A stretch of 64,000 bases of DNA from Aurelia coerulea (lineage: Eukaryota; Cnidaria; Scyphozoa; Semaeostomeae; Ulmaridae), in contig CM076952.1 in assembly GCA_039566865.1 (NCBI GenBank), positions 14,962,501-15,026,500 on the forward strand, written 5' to 3'. How positions within the stretch are numbered: the stretch's first letter is position 1; the number at the start of each line of letters is the position of its first letter. Both the position numbers and the translations under genes were made by a program. Of this stretch, positions 34,480 through 45,239 are shown piece after piece. The notes under the pieces are model-generated. The model was not told the DNA's origin. It ran no database searches and saw nothing but the letters and a program-made list of their open reading frames with translations.

Positions 34480-35459
34480 CACGTATTTTTTTTATAAGAA
34501 ACTAAAAATTTGGGTCAGTACTGAAAGTTTCTTAAAATTATCAGATTTTGAGTACTCAGAGTTTCTTACGAGTTTCTTAGAGGTTGAATAATTTGAATAA
34601 TTTCAAAACAATGTTTTTAAGCCTTTCCAATGTTTAGACATTACTCAAGTACCTTACGAGTAATATGATACAGGAAACAAGTGAAAGGAAAGTAAAAATA
34701 TGTTAAGGATTTCCTTTATGAAAGTAAATAGTTTCTTAACTTATACCGGGTGAGCCAGAAAAAAGTTCCCACTTTCTAGAATTCGTAGCACCACAAGTAC
34801 TTCATGGATTTGAATGATTCAAATTCTAGTTGAAAGCCATAAGATCAAAGTATTTTTGAGATTTTTCTCGTCTTCTTACGAGAACTGCAAATATAAGTAA
34901 ATTCAACTTTACAAAAATTTCATGGCTGCAAAATGACGGAAAAAGGCCTAAAACACTTGATCAAATCGATAGGACTCTCCTCACACAGAACAATACGCAC
35001 ATGCGTTTCACCTCTCTCAAGAGTTACAAGAAATTGATTCTCAAACAGATACTAAAGATTTTCAATCCCATGGCAATAGATGTGCAGACGATATCTCTCA
35101 CCCATGAGAAATTGCATTTTCTCTGTTGTTCTGAGCGAGGAGTCCTTTATGATTTGATCAAGCATTTTAGGCCTTTTTCAGTCATTTTGCAACCATCAAG
35201 TTTTTGTAAGCTTAAATTTAGCAATTTTTCCAATGCTCTTAAGAACGCGAGAAAAATCACAAAAATACTTCGATATTTTGGCTGTCAAGCAAATATTGAT
35301 TCACTCCAATCCATTTAGTACTCTTGATGCTATGAATTTTTAAAAATGGCAACTTTTTTCTGGCTCACCCGGTATTCTCCCAGTACTGGAGTTTCTTAAT
35401 TTTTTGGCGATCTGAGAGTTGAGTTTCTTATAGGCAGTTTCTTATAAAAAAAATACGTG
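34480..35459. mobile_element. TA-target element with TTTCTTATAAGAAAC-type ends
   Basis: Flanked by TA. Ends CACGTATTTTTTTTATAAG and CTTATAAAAAAAATACGTG. Both subterminal regions repeat a module of AGTACT plus GTTTCTTA(A). Without the nested foldback (34746-35372) it is about 350 bp and matches the copy at 60561-60926 in reverse orientation. Non-coding MITE. Confidence 0.78.
34746..35372. mobile_element. foldback element C, CCGGGTG ends, TA target
   Basis: TA at 34744-34745 and 35373-35374. Ends CCGGGTGAGCCAGAAAAAAG and its complement. The arms are imperfect inverted copies of about 300 bp (for example GACGGAAAAAGGCCTAAAAC on the left, mirrored near 35150-35185). An open frame across 35001-35318 is a by-product. 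Third member of the CCGGGTG group. Confidence 0.8.
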
Positions 35460-36071
35460 TATTTGTCGTACATCTTTTTCCAGTCATCCTCGTCAAGGAT
35501 TGCCAGACTCTTTGGCGGTGCTGTTGCAAGAATTGAGGTGGGAAATTCGTCCAATCCTGTCAAGAGAGGATTGAGGGATAGGTTAGGTAGCTAGATTGGG
35601 CTTTGATGGCAAAAAGGTCATTCCCTTACGAAAAAAGGGCATTTCTGGAGAAAAATTATCTGGTCACAGCAAATTTTCGGCTGGCGCCGCCACTGACTGA
35701 CAGGAGCTTATTTTTTACGGACTGGAATTTGTTTGATTTGGATCTTTTTAACTGAGCATTTGAACGATTTCTGAGGAGCTCTCCGATAATATTACAGACA
35801 TTTATTAATCGTGCAAAGATTCTACTGAGATAGAAATAGCGATATAAAGTGCCGTTTGTTAGTTCCCTTTTTGAATCGCTGAAAATGTTTGCAATACCTT
35901 TTAAGCCAATCCAGAGGGCTTGACCACAAAACATTTTTGCTGTCCGGGTAAGTATTCGTAGACCCCATAATTTATATGCTTGTTTCGCTCACCTGCGGTA
36001 CTATTGGGGCCCTTTTCCTAACAAAATGGCCCGGGCCCTAATTTTGCAGCCAGTCCGCCCCTGTGGTCTAT

Positions 36072-37180
36072 CGATGCGCATTTTGCCATCTACGTTCTCA
36101 GCTATCATTGAAGAATGCAATTCTCGATATAGACCTATGTATGAGCATTTATAAGTTGAATGCGAGAACAGCGAGCTACAAATTGATGTAGGGACTTGCG
36201 CAGTGGCTTGGCCAGGCAAAATTGGAATGCATCGAGAAGACGGGGTCTGGGGGCGAAGCCCCCTGGAAAATTTCTGATAACACGCACTCTATTTCACTTG
36301 GAACACTTCTACACATCCCATATTAGCTGGGGCTAAAATAGACCTTTGGTTATTTTGTAACAATCGTTTTTGTAAATCAGCATTAGACTGGCTACACAAT
36401 CTCTGTATGCTCCTTAGAACTGATGTGTCGCTAATACAGAGACTTGTTGCCAAACAGCATCTGAAATCGGACTAACTTGATAGCCTCGTTTTCATAAGCA
36501 CCACAGGCGTAAAATGCGGACCACGGAATTAATATCTTAGCTGTTGTTGCTGCTGTGATCAGCAATCATCAAAGATGACTCTAGAAAACAACTCGTTGAT
36601 ACCAAGTTTTATTCATGTGAATTTGAAAGAATTGCAGACAGTTTATGACTCTGACAACATTAAGCATGGACAGTGAACACAAAATTCAAATTTCAGAGGA
36701 GTTCAGAGAGACCAAAGATAAAGGAATCAAAGACTTGACAAGATACTGTAAGACATTACATCAATATTATACATTATCATTAGCAATAGGTTAAGTGGTA
36801 TCAGTACAAGGAATTTTCTAGAGGAATCTTCTTTACAGTATATTTGCTCCAAGTGATTTGCTGCATCAGATAATCTGTCTCCAAGATAAATGCCATATAA
36901 ATGCATACTGATGCCAAGTCTCATAATTATGAAGCAGATGTCTTGCTTTAAACAAACCCCTATGGATTAAAAATATTTGTTTACATAAAGATAGATACTA
37001 TAAGAGGCAGATGCAAAAAACGGAAACTTTTCTTAGCACACTGAGGCCTTTCCCTAACCCTAACCCTTATTTATTGAGGATTAAAAACATTGACATCAAT
37101 GTGGTTAAGTAACAAGTACTTGTTAAATCAAAAGCAAAAAATTATATCATCCTTTTCCTTTTTGTTTGTGATCCAAAAAC
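36072..37180. other. no gene; one orphan hAT-type end
   Basis: At 36199 a CAGTGGCTTGGCCAGG string followed by GGGGGCGAAGCCCCC resembles the left end of a hAT-type element, but no partner was found. The rest is AT-rich and featureless. The short CCCTAACCCTAACCC at about 37052-37066 is only two to three units. Confidence 0.4.
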
Positions 37181-37182
37181 AG

Positions 37183-37400
37183 GGAGGGGGGGGGGTTCTT
37201 CTATGGTAAAGGTACCTGGGGATGTGCGCCATGAGCAAGGGTACTTTTTGGACATCTAGTCGAGCCAAGGGTATCATTTTTACAGAAATTGGTCCAGCCA
37301 AGGGTACCATTTTTAAAAAAGTTAGTCTAGCCAACAGTACCTCTTTTAAATATGCTCGTGGCAGAGCCCTACCCAAATTTAGCCAAGAACCCCCTCCCCT
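37183..37400. repeat. 33-bp minisatellite between short inverted repeats
   Basis: About four degenerate units of AGCCAAGGGTA.CATTTTT.. (33 bp) at 37229-37361, flanked by AGGGGGGGGGGTTCTT (about 37184) and AAGAACCCCCTCCCCT (about 37385). Because the unit is 11 codons, a plus-strand frame stays open across it, but there is no other sign of coding. Likely a small mobile or satellite-derived unit. Confidence 0.55.
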
Positions 37401-38156
37401 AGCGGATAAAACACCAGGCAAAACATTGCTTGATGTACTAAGGCAAGAACGATAAATAAAATGTTGGATTAATTTATTACCAGGCAACGTGGACCATTTT
37501 TGGTCCTGTTCAAAAAACACCATAACATTTTTTTATTAAAAAATTTAAAGATTATTAAATTGCTTTATTTGGCAAATCATGCAATGCATTCAAACCAAAA
37601 CAACTGTTGGGGTGATAAAGTACAACAGACCAGCATTGCCAAGTAACATGCTTGCAGTTAGATAATAATAGAAATTGAACTACACGACCCAAATGTAAAC
37701 GAAAACATCACTAACCTGAAGTAGACAAGGCAGTGTACTGACAAGACAACCGACACTTGACTTAGGCCTACACTGCTGTCTCGAAAATGCCTCTGAAATT
37801 GCAACAGCATTACATTTTGCCATTTCCCCTGTTAGAGCACCACAAACATATGTCTCTTCCCATTGCTCACTTTATCATGCCAAATAGCTAGCTAAATTCC
37901 TTCCGCTTCATTTGCTTTTCTGGTCCTCAGGTCGATCAAGCTGTGACGAGAGCGCCGGTCGCCATTGCTTCTTCCTGAAAAACGCAGACCAAACAGGCCT
38001 CTTCTTCAAAGGGAGGTTTTACAGTAAAAATAAGTAAAGAGAAGAAAAATTGATTGGCTACAAAATAATTTACCATTGTTTTAGCCGAAATGCTCCAATC
38101 AGATTACAAGCCCGTTTTTCGTTCTGAAAATTCCGATTTGAGACACTCTCTGGCAA
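37401..38156. other. no feature seen
   Basis: No coding frame, repeat or RNA gene recognised. Confidence 0.4.
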
Positions 38157-38214
38157 CTAGTCCCTCATTGAGCTGGCCATCAGCAACAACAACAGCGAAA
38201 TTGAGGGACTAGTG
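38157..38214. repeat. short hairpin
   Basis: ACTAGTCCCTCATT and AATTGAGGGACTAGT form an inverted repeat around a loop rich in CAACAA. Probably a MITE remnant. Confidence 0.6.
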
Positions 38215-38423
38215 TAGCTAGTCTATGCGCAGGCTACTTTTTGTGACTTTCAGTTTTTATCTATGAGACATCCTTTCATGTCAATTTTAAAAATTTTGAC
38301 ACTGATTCCGGGGGTCAACGCATGACTTTAAATTGCGTGCTTTGCAAAATAAATACATTTTAAGTCATAACTTTGGAACCAATGGCTCTATGCCAATGAG
38401 ACAAGCATTGTTGGGCTGGTCTT

Positions 38424-38481
38424 GAATAGCCTGCGTGCAGCCTCGACACTTTAGGATAGTCGAGTCTGCACACAGGCTAGT
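38424..38481. repeat. 58-nt imperfect hairpin
   Basis: TAGCCTGCGTGCAGCCTCGA and TCGAGTCTGCACACAGGCTA pair with few mismatches around a 14-18 nt loop. Its size and shape would suit a small-RNA precursor, but a short MITE is at least as likely. Confidence 0.55.
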
Positions 38482-38759
38482 CTTGAAACAAGCTTTCATT
38501 TGATATATATAGTTTATTGATTTTTGATGACGTCATCAGTAATTGGTTGTTGCGCATGCGTACTGATGAAAAACCATGCTAGGTTCATTTTTAGACAAAT
38601 GAGTGACATCATATGATGCAGCAGGTCATTTTATGAATATTTAGCATTTTTGTTATATTTTAAAGTAATTTATAATCAATTTTAGAAAAAAATCGCTCTT
38701 ATTTTCGTACAAAATAAGTAAATGCTGACATCAGCAAAAATATTAATACCCTTAGTCAA

Positions 38760-39560
38760 ATGTATCAATGTATAGAGGTATCGTTGAGCCCCATTTTCGC
38801 TACTGTTGCTCTGTGTGGGGTAGCTGTGGAGACTCTCGCCTGTTGGCGCTACAAAAGTTACAAAATCGTGCTGCGAGAATAGTTACCAACAGTACCTATG
38901 ATGCACCAGCAGCAAACTTGATAAAAGAGCTCAAATGGCCGACAGTCCACGACATGATCAAACATAGGCGTAGGAGACAGGGGGCAAAGGGGGGCTGTAG
39001 CCCCCCCAGCGTCGGAAAATTTTGCAAAAATCAGCCATAATCGGGCAGAAATCCGCCTTAAGTCGGGCAAAATTTTTCTAAACAATGGATTTTTTATCGG
39101 GCAGCCCCCCCAAATTTTATTTCACCCTACGCCGATGTGATCAAACAAGAGACGGCTACCATTGTTTTCAAATCAATAAGTGGTCTCGCGCCCACTTACC
39201 TCTCTACTCTATTCACGAGAAACTCGACAAGGGAGATTGTAAATTTGAGAAATTCTGAGACTGACTTGCTTGCTCCACGAATGAAAACAAGCAATGGCCA
39301 AAAAGCATTTTCGTTCCGTGGATCAAAGCTTTGGAATGAGTTGGAGCATGAAGTCAAGCTAGCCCCCTCTCTGTCTACTTTTAAATGTAGACTGAAATGT
39401 AAATAGCTTTTAATTTTTCATTTATTCTAATTTAACATTGTAAATATTCTTTTTATTTTTAATTTTGGTAGTATTGTAAGTAGGTTTTTGCCACGGCCCC
39501 CTGAAAAGCAGCCACTCTTGGTTGATGGGGCCACCGTGTATAAAGAATTTAAAATGAAAT
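38760..39560 (+). mobile_element. LINE 3' fragment, interrupted by a MITE
   Basis: 38768-38960 and 39146-39406 carry one LINE C-terminal frame (RGIVEPHFRYCCSVWG, LQKLQNRAARIVTNS; then GLAPTYLSTLF, SNGQKAFSFRGSKLWNEL), followed by a 3' UTR with GGCCCCCTGAAAAGCAGCC and an AAATGAAATGAAA end. Same family as 22160-22905. Truncated at the 5' side. Confidence 0.75.
38963..39137. mobile_element. 175-bp hAT MITE in the LINE frame
   Basis: TGATCAAA is duplicated exactly at 38955-38962 and 39138-39145. Ends CATAGGCGTAGG and CCTACGCCGATG. The interior has a GGGGGGCTGTAGCCCCCC hairpin. It splits the LINE-derived frame; the frame on both sides belongs together. Confidence 0.88.
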
Positions 39561-40049
39561 GAAAATTAGTGTTACAAAGCAAAAATTTCAAAATAAGAAT
39601 TACAAGGATATAATCCTTCTATATTTTAAATATCACATCGATACATTTTATCCATTTGGAGATACAACACGACAAAGTACATGTGGCTTTACACCCAAAT
39701 TAGCAACATTTGCTGATGTCAGCACTTAATCACGTGACATAAACAAAAACAAATCACATCAGCTTGTTTGCCTTATCATGTTTGTTACTTGTGCCAAGTT
39801 TCAAGTCTCCAGCACTTATGATTCTGAGAAAAACCAGGGGGGCCCCCCTAGTCTCCCCAGAGTTGCAAAAAGCCTAGTCTGGACAGGGTTAAGCCAAGAA
39901 ACTCAAGGTTTCGCTTTCAGTGATCGGAACAGGGCGATGGGGCTCTACTTAGAAGTAAAGAAAATATGATTGTCCATCAATTTATATCAACATTTTGAAA
40001 TATTAGCCTGCTTTGTTAGAAATATGACATCATCAATTCCAATGACCTT

Positions 40050-40640
40050 TTGAAATACTGTAAAAATGTTGTATCTATGGAAACCTCGAAGGACATTTAT
40101 CACAGTATTGTAGAACCACATCTAAACTATTGCTGCTCCGTTTGGGGCTGTAGTGGTATTACTAGAATAGAGTCTCTACAAAAATTACAAAACAGGGCTG
40201 CCCGAATCGTTACGGGTAGTCCTTATGATCATAGTCACTAGAATTATGATGCACCTTCTGTGCCGTTACGCAAAGAACTAGGCTGGTTGTCCATCAAAGA
40301 AATGATTTTGAAAGAGACATCTACTATGATGTACAGATCTTTAAACGATCTAGCACCACAGTACCTCAGTGATCTTTTCTTAAAAACGCTAAAAATGATC
40401 TTGCAGTACCGTTCATGCGAACAGTATGTGGCCAAAAGGCATTCTCTTACCGTTGTACAAGTGTGGAACATGCTTAACGACAATATCAAAGAGGTCCCCT
40501 CGGTCTACTCTTTTAAATTAAGGTTGAGACAGTTGGGGTATGAAATTTTTTAATTTGTATTCAGATGTAAATTTCTATCTAATTTGTTTGTCTTATATTA
40601 GGAACTTTAATTTTGACAGGACCATTTATTGATTTTTTTA
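40050..40640 (+). mobile_element. LINE 3' fragment
   Basis: A frame with SIVEPHLNYCCSVWGCSG and LQKLQNRAARIVTGSPYD, an in-frame TAG near 40239, then LRKELGWLSIKEM and LNDLAPQYLSDLF to a stop at 40551-40553. It is a CR1/L2-like RT tail, related to but distinct from those at 22160 and 38760. No endonuclease or palm domain is present. Confidence 0.7.
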
Positions 40641-40835
40641 CGCTGTAGAAATATGTTTACATATCTAAAATATGAAACAAATGACGTCATGGATTCTTTA
40701 ATTTGCTAATGTCAGCAAATATAGATAATGTACATATCAAACGAGAGCATTTTGGCAGGTAATCGTTTGGTACCAAGTACAACTTAATCAAAGGGAAAAC
40801 AAAGAAATTATAATTATTTTTCTGATTTTTTTCTG

Positions 40836-41037
40836 ACCACTCTCCAAATATGGGCATCCATTGGTCACCTGACTTTAATAATTACGATGAAATCCTTAAA
40901 TTTAATTGCCAATTAAATATTAGGAAAAGTCATTCATGTTTCAGCACTCTATCCTATTTACTCCTGTTTTATAGTCAAAAGTTTGGGTGGGGGCATTTTT
41001 TGCCCCTTCCAGGTGGAATAAGGTTGAAGCTAGCATT
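40836..41037. mobile_element. TTAA-family terminal fragment
   Basis: GACCACTCTCCAAATATGGGCAT at the start is the reverse complement of sequence at about 13742-13765 in the TTAA element. The fragment ends GGGGGCATTTTTTGCCCC..GGAATAAGGTTGAA, a degenerate version of the poly-G hairpin plus GGG/TTAA terminus. The TTAA itself is mutated. Confidence 0.5.
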
Positions 41038-41152
41038 CTCAAGCTGTTGAGCCCTTTTACAGCTAAAACCTCCCTCCCCCCAACCGTATTGTTGTGAGAA
41101 AAAAATATCAGCCAGTAAGTTGGTAAATTTGAAGGCTCTAAAGAGGGCCTAG

Positions 41153-41460
41153 TCAAGTGTGTGTGCGTCTTCTGTCAATCTTGATTGGATGCTCATGCTG
41201 TTGCTTTTCTTCATGGTTTTCATGGCATTCTTCATTTCTTTTACTTCTTCCCACTTGGTGATTTGCGAACTCTTCTTCCTTATTGGGCATCAGATCTTCC
41301 TTGCCTGTTGCTTCCACTTCTCTTGTCTCTTCTTTTGCAACAATCTTCTTCATCCATTCTTCATCTCCACTTCTTCCATTTTGCTTTGCTTTTCTTCAAC
41401 TATTGATTCTTCTTTTCAGCAGAATCTCTCACAGGATATTAAATTGCTACATTAAGATAC
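41153..41460. other. pyrimidine-rich tract (purine-rich on minus)
   Basis: The minus strand has Lys/Glu-rich open codons (41153-41353, KEETREVEATGKED..) but these follow from the GAA/AAG-rich composition. No splice signals or domain support it. It could be an exon of a low-complexity protein, but I would not annotate it as a gene. Confidence 0.25.
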
Positions 41461-41598
41461 ACTAATCCTAAAGAAATTAGAAAATCTATCAGTACACTGC
41501 ATCCTAAGGTAACCTTAGTTGATCGCAATTGTAATCTGATGTTGTATCATTGTGATCTTCATGCAAAATGTTTGCCATGGACCTTTTTACCTGCTATA

Positions 41599-42167
41599 CA
41601 AGAGGTTTAGATTGAGCGTCCAAATCTGGTAAACTTTGAGAAGGATAATAAAAGCATGACCCCTGTTCTTGGTAAATACACTGCTAGCTGTGGGATGCAG
41701 TTCCTTCCAATCTCAGAACACTTTTCAGTGAGTTTATCAATGATAACTTTTCTCAAATTGACTTACGAGTGGTTCAGTTTATACCCTGGCTACTTTTATT
41801 TGCCTGTTGGCCTTGTTTCTCATTATTTTTATTCATCGTTAGCTGATTTTTTGCGTGCCAGTTTCAGAACAAAGTGCATTCATACAGGACACAGGTTTCA
41901 TTTTGCGAGTCTACAAATTGAAGTTTGGTGTTTTCAACTGTTGTTATTCCAATGAAAGAAAAGTTTGCTAAAATGAATGAAAATAAAGAGAAACGAAGCA
42001 AAAAGACTCACTTTGCGCAAAGTAGATGATACACACTCTCTGAAAGGTGTCAAGATCCACAGCAACTTCATGCCACAGCTAGCAGTGTATTCACTGAGAA
42101 CAGGGGGCATGCTTTCATTTTCCTTCTCAAAGTTTACCAGATTTTGACCCTAGATCCCAACCTCTTG
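41599..42167. mobile_element. foldback element, 569 bp
   Basis: CAAGAGGT at 41599 pairs with ACCTCTTG-like sequence at 42160-42167, and an inner pair (AAATCTGGTAAACTTTGAGA at 41622 with its complement at about 42126-42145) continues for about 90 bp through GCATGACCCCTGTTCT and ACACTGCTAGCTGTGG. The unpaired centre is about 330 bp. The frame at 41656-41955 overlaps one arm and is not supported as a gene. Confidence 0.7.
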
Positions 42168-43129
42168 GGGTTTTGAACAATGTAAGTTTGATATTGTGAA
42201 ACGTATAGGTTTGAATATATATGTTCCATCCCTAGGAACTTCCACAAAGAGACGTGTGACAAAAGATCTCAATTTAAAGAGGGAGGGTTGGGATAACAGC
42301 TAGCCACAAAATAGTTGAAAAGGAAATACATCACCTAAATAATTTTCAGTTGCAGAGAAGTGTATTATCAATGAAGATATAGTACATTCTCATCAACAGA
42401 AAGTACAGTATATGCATAGTACAGTATTGGTTGCTGTTTTTTAGCACCTAGAAATTTAGCAAATTTCACCAATGACAAATTTAAGCTCAAAATCTCTCGA
42501 AAAATCTCTACTAAAGGCCACTTGGTATGGATTTCTTTTAAAAAGATTGTTGATTGGATAAGAATTGTTTCACAGATAAATTTGAGCTGCATTTACTGCA
42601 ATCAACTAAAGTTAGCCAGGGTGTAGTCCAATTTCCACATCTAAAACTAAATTTGAATGACCTACTAGACATCAACAGCATGAAATACAAATTCTTCAAT
42701 CCAAGATTTCAGTCAAGTCTTCCAGTCTTGCAGTTTCAGTCGGGTGCCGTTCACTGACGACTTAACAATAATACGATACGATAATATTGGCGTAAACAAG
42801 TCAATATCACAACAAACATTTGTAACCGGTAGGAGGTAGCGTCAAACTCCATCCGTCGAAAAATCTAAACTTAAAATCTATAATTAGGCCTAACAACGTA
42901 TGGTGTCTGGCGTGAACATGTCTGTATCCGTCTTCTTCTATGTCTGTATCCGTCTCGTGTGTTGATGTTGAGTATTTTCGTGTCCGTCCAGGATTTTCGT
43001 TTGGGAATTTCAACAAAATAGACCCGAGATTCATGTTCTCAGTGATTACACAGACAAAACTGTCATAACGTGAATCAGACTTTTTACTTCTAACAACAGC
43101 TGACATAATCGGAAACCTCGAAACAAAGA
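42168..43129. other. no feature seen
   Basis: No recognisable repeat or domain. A minus-strand frame at 42807-43172 is open but has no family resemblance, and part of it repeats CTGTATCCGTCT. Confidence 0.35.
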
Positions 43130-43192
43130 TGGCGTCGAAAAAATCTTGGGCCGCTCTCTTGAAAAATCCCAAACGAAATATGTTCCTCTGAA
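43130..43192 (+). other. short ORF with strong start context
   Basis: AACAAAGATGGCGTCG is a good animal translation-start context. The frame runs 20 codons (MASKKSWAALLKNPKRNMFL) to TGA. It could be the start of a first exon whose splice donor I cannot place, an upstream ORF, or chance. Confidence 0.2.
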
Positions 43193-43507
43193 AGATGTAT
43201 ATAACGTTCTAATAAACTATCCATATCATAAATGTATAGACAGCGAACTTACATATTTACAAATACAATTTACAAAGCGTTTAACATACAGCATCCCCTT
43301 CCCTCCCCATTTTGCCCTCCCTCGTTTCATCATCAAATCATTTTATCAATTCGCGTAGACTGTCTCGAATCTCTACCTACAACATAAAAGTTCTCTGTAC
43401 ACAAATATCTATCACCACATAAAATCAACAGTCAATCGATTCGTAAGTTTTCATACGTTCAGTACCAGTGTAGCTGCTCATAAAAAAACAACTAAAAGCA
43501 ACCTAAC

Positions 43508-43852
43508 CTAAGCTGTCGACATTTTCAGCATCTGCCGAAGATGAACTGTCATGGCGTCCAGATTAACTCTTTGAAAAGATTGCTTATGACAAGATATCCA
43601 CTTAGTTGGCGGTTTAGGTAGCAGATCTGCTGAAGGAGGACTGCTGAACTTTGGTCCAGCATACCTCCCGTCTTCTTTCGTTCCAGGGATATTCACTGGC
43701 GAAGACGCATCACTCGCCCTTCTTGATGTCCTACTGCTGGGCCTACCTTCCTCTACCAAAGTTTTGAGGCTGTTTTCACCGTCAACAACAGGTGACTGTC
43801 TATTCGAAGGACTCTTTCTTGGCGAACTGACAAAATACCGTCTCTTACCCAT
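43508..43852 (-). CDS. PNRC2-like: PNRC2-like protein (proline-rich nuclear receptor coactivator family)
   Basis: A complete 114-codon single-exon frame, ATG in context GTAAATATGG. Residues 64-85 read YAGPKFSSPPSADLLPKPPTKW, the signature C-terminal block of PNRC1/PNRC2 (YAG.KFS.PPS...LPKPP..W), followed by a short helical tail (VHLRQMLKMSTA) that matches the family's end (hydrophobic LK.LLK pattern). The N-terminal half is Ser/Arg/Pro-rich and unordered. In vertebrates PNRC2 links UPF1 and DCP1A in mRNA decay and decapping and binds nuclear receptors through the Pro-rich SH3-type site. Length is slightly under that of vertebrate PNRC2. A TATA-like box lies about 170 bp upstream. This is the clearest host gene in the window. 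The decay role is transferred from family knowledge. Confidence 0.82.
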   Translation of the reverse strand: MGKRRYFVSSPRKSPSNRQSPVVDGENSLKTLVEEGRPSSRTSRRASDASSPVNIPGTKEDGRYAGPKFSSPPSADLLPKPPTKWISCHKQSFQRVNLDAMTVHLRQMLKMSTA

Positions 43853-44020
43853 ATTTACGTCTTCAGAATGAAGTACTGAGAAATATGAACTCTCCTTCCC
43901 TGATTCGTTAGCACTTCAACTTGACAACCTTTCCCTCACGCTGAAACTTCTCGAACTGCTGTTGTTGGCGAACACAACTGCGATTATAAACTGTCCACAG
44001 AAAGGAACAAAGAGTCTACT

Positions 44021-44030
44021 GATTTTATAG
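44021..44030 (-). promoter_or_regulatory. TATA-like box upstream of the PNRC2-like gene
   Basis: CTATAAAATC on the minus strand, about 170 bp before the start codon. That would place a start site near 43995 with a leader of about 140 nt. Position and sequence are plausible; not otherwise supported. Confidence 0.4.
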
Positions 44031-44488
44031 ATATCCCCCTGTATTCATCTTCGACACCTGCGCACAACTCAGTAGAGCACCTAAATGCATTAATGCGCTT
44101 GCGCTATCAATATTTCAGGGGGCATGTTGGAAACTGCGATAGGCTTGTTTGTCTTCGTCCTGGAACAATAAGCTTAGTTGAATAGACATTTCAGCCAATC
44201 AATGGCCAGAAATTTAGCACATGATCATCATGCTTCGCTGCGTCTACCAATCAAATTACAGAACATGAGATCATATGATTTTTTCTACCGACGTCAGGTG
44301 CTAAATCAGGTGAGACGTGTTGTTTGCAGATGACGAAAAGTGAAAGTTGGATATTTCTAAATTTGGTCTGCGCTGTCTGCGGTCAGACGTCACATAGGTT
44401 CGTCCCTCCAACGGAAGTTCTGACATTATGGGGTGACGTTACCGCCAAAATTCAGCCCTTGTTATTCTGCAATATGGAACCCATGATT
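44031..44488. other. no feature seen
   Basis: Upstream region of the PNRC2-like gene. No coding frame or repeat; it may hold regulatory DNA that I cannot identify. Confidence 0.35.
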
Positions 44489-45235
44489 TAAAATGGTACC
44501 CTTATTCTATAAAATGGTACACGTTTTTTTTATAAGAAACTTGGATCAGCACTTAGTACTAAAAGTTTCTTAATTTTGCATGAAAATTTCGGTGTTTTAG
44601 TAGTAAAAGTTTCTTAATTAGTTTCTTATCTTTTTGGGCCTAAAATTGCGGTATTGTTCGAAGTTGAGCCTTCTTCTCGAGAAAGGGCTTCCATTTTGCA
44701 TTGACATTGTCATCAAGAAGCAGCCATGCATATCAAGGCAAAAATTTACCAATTTTGCAGTTAAAAGTCAAGAAAAGACGAATGTACCTTTGTTAGAGAG
44801 ACACAGAATAAGAGAGACATACAGAAATAAAGTTTAGAGTTTCTTAACTGTTCTTTAGCGTAGTACTAGAGTTTCTTAAATTTTTGGTCATCGTAGTACT
44901 AGTTTCTTATAAACCAGTTTCTTATAAAAAAAACATGTACCCTTATTCTGCAAAAGGTACCCTATATCTTCTAAAATAGTACGCTATATCTTCTAAAATG
45001 GTACCCTATATCTTCTAAAATGGTACCCTATATCTTCTAAAATAGTACGCTATATCTTCTAAAATGGTTCCCTACATTTTCAATAAATGGTACCCTATGC
45101 TTTCATAAAATGGTACCAGAGTCAATAGAGCCAATAAAAACATGGTACCCGATGTATTATAAAATGGTACCCTTTATTTCATAAAATGGTTTCTAAAATG
45201 GTGCATGAAGTTTTATAAAATGGTACCCAGCAGAT
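44489..45235. repeat. 22-bp minisatellite (AAAATGGTACCCTATATCTTCT), interrupted
   Basis: Over a dozen units of variable quality, many with the KpnI-like GGTACC core. The array is split by the TA element at 44520-44937, which inserted into the TA of a GGTAC unit. Units near 44950-45060 are the most regular; those after 45080 are degenerate. Confidence 0.85.
44520..44937. mobile_element. TA-target element with TTTCTTATAAGAAAC-type ends
   Basis: TA at 44518-44519 and 44938-44939. Ends CACGTTTTTTTTATAAGAAAC and GTTTCTTATAAAAAAAACATG. Subterminal AGTACT/GTTTCTTAA modules occur on both sides. The centre (44640-44820) differs from the copies at 34480 and 60561, so ends and modules are shared but cores are not. 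Confidence 0.78.
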
Positions 45236-45239
45236 TATA

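Larger units (their letters stand above)
33493..36063. mobile_element. hAT-type element, 2.57 kb, non-autonomous
   Basis: TGGTCTAT at 33485-33492 and 36064-36071 is an exact 8-bp target duplication. The left end is CCGGGGCGGACTGGCCAG and the right end CAGCCAGTCCGCCCCTG. No transposase frame was seen. It holds an internal 232-bp direct duplication (33990-34453) and, at 34480-35459, a TA-target element that in turn contains a foldback. About 1.6 kb remains without the nested DNA. Confidence 0.85.
38500..39892. mobile_element. degraded TTAA-type element holding a LINE tail
   Basis: GCTGACATCAGC at about 38727 and TTTGCTGATGTCAGC at about 39709 are the palindromic motif found inside the TTAA elements at 13566 and 57605. 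The right side ends ...GGACAGGGTTAA at 39892 after a poly-G/C hairpin, as expected for a CCC..GGG/TTAA terminus. The left terminus was not found. Low certainty on extent. Confidence 0.35.

Noticed and set aside
35001..35318. 105-codon frame
   Set aside because: Lies in one arm of a palindromic foldback and has no coding support.
37050..37068. telomere-like CCCTAA units
   Set aside because: Only two to three units; too short to be an interstitial telomere.
41153..41455. hydrophobic plus-strand and Lys/Glu-rich minus-strand frames
   Set aside because: Both are forced by a pyrimidine-rich tract; no splice signals or domain.
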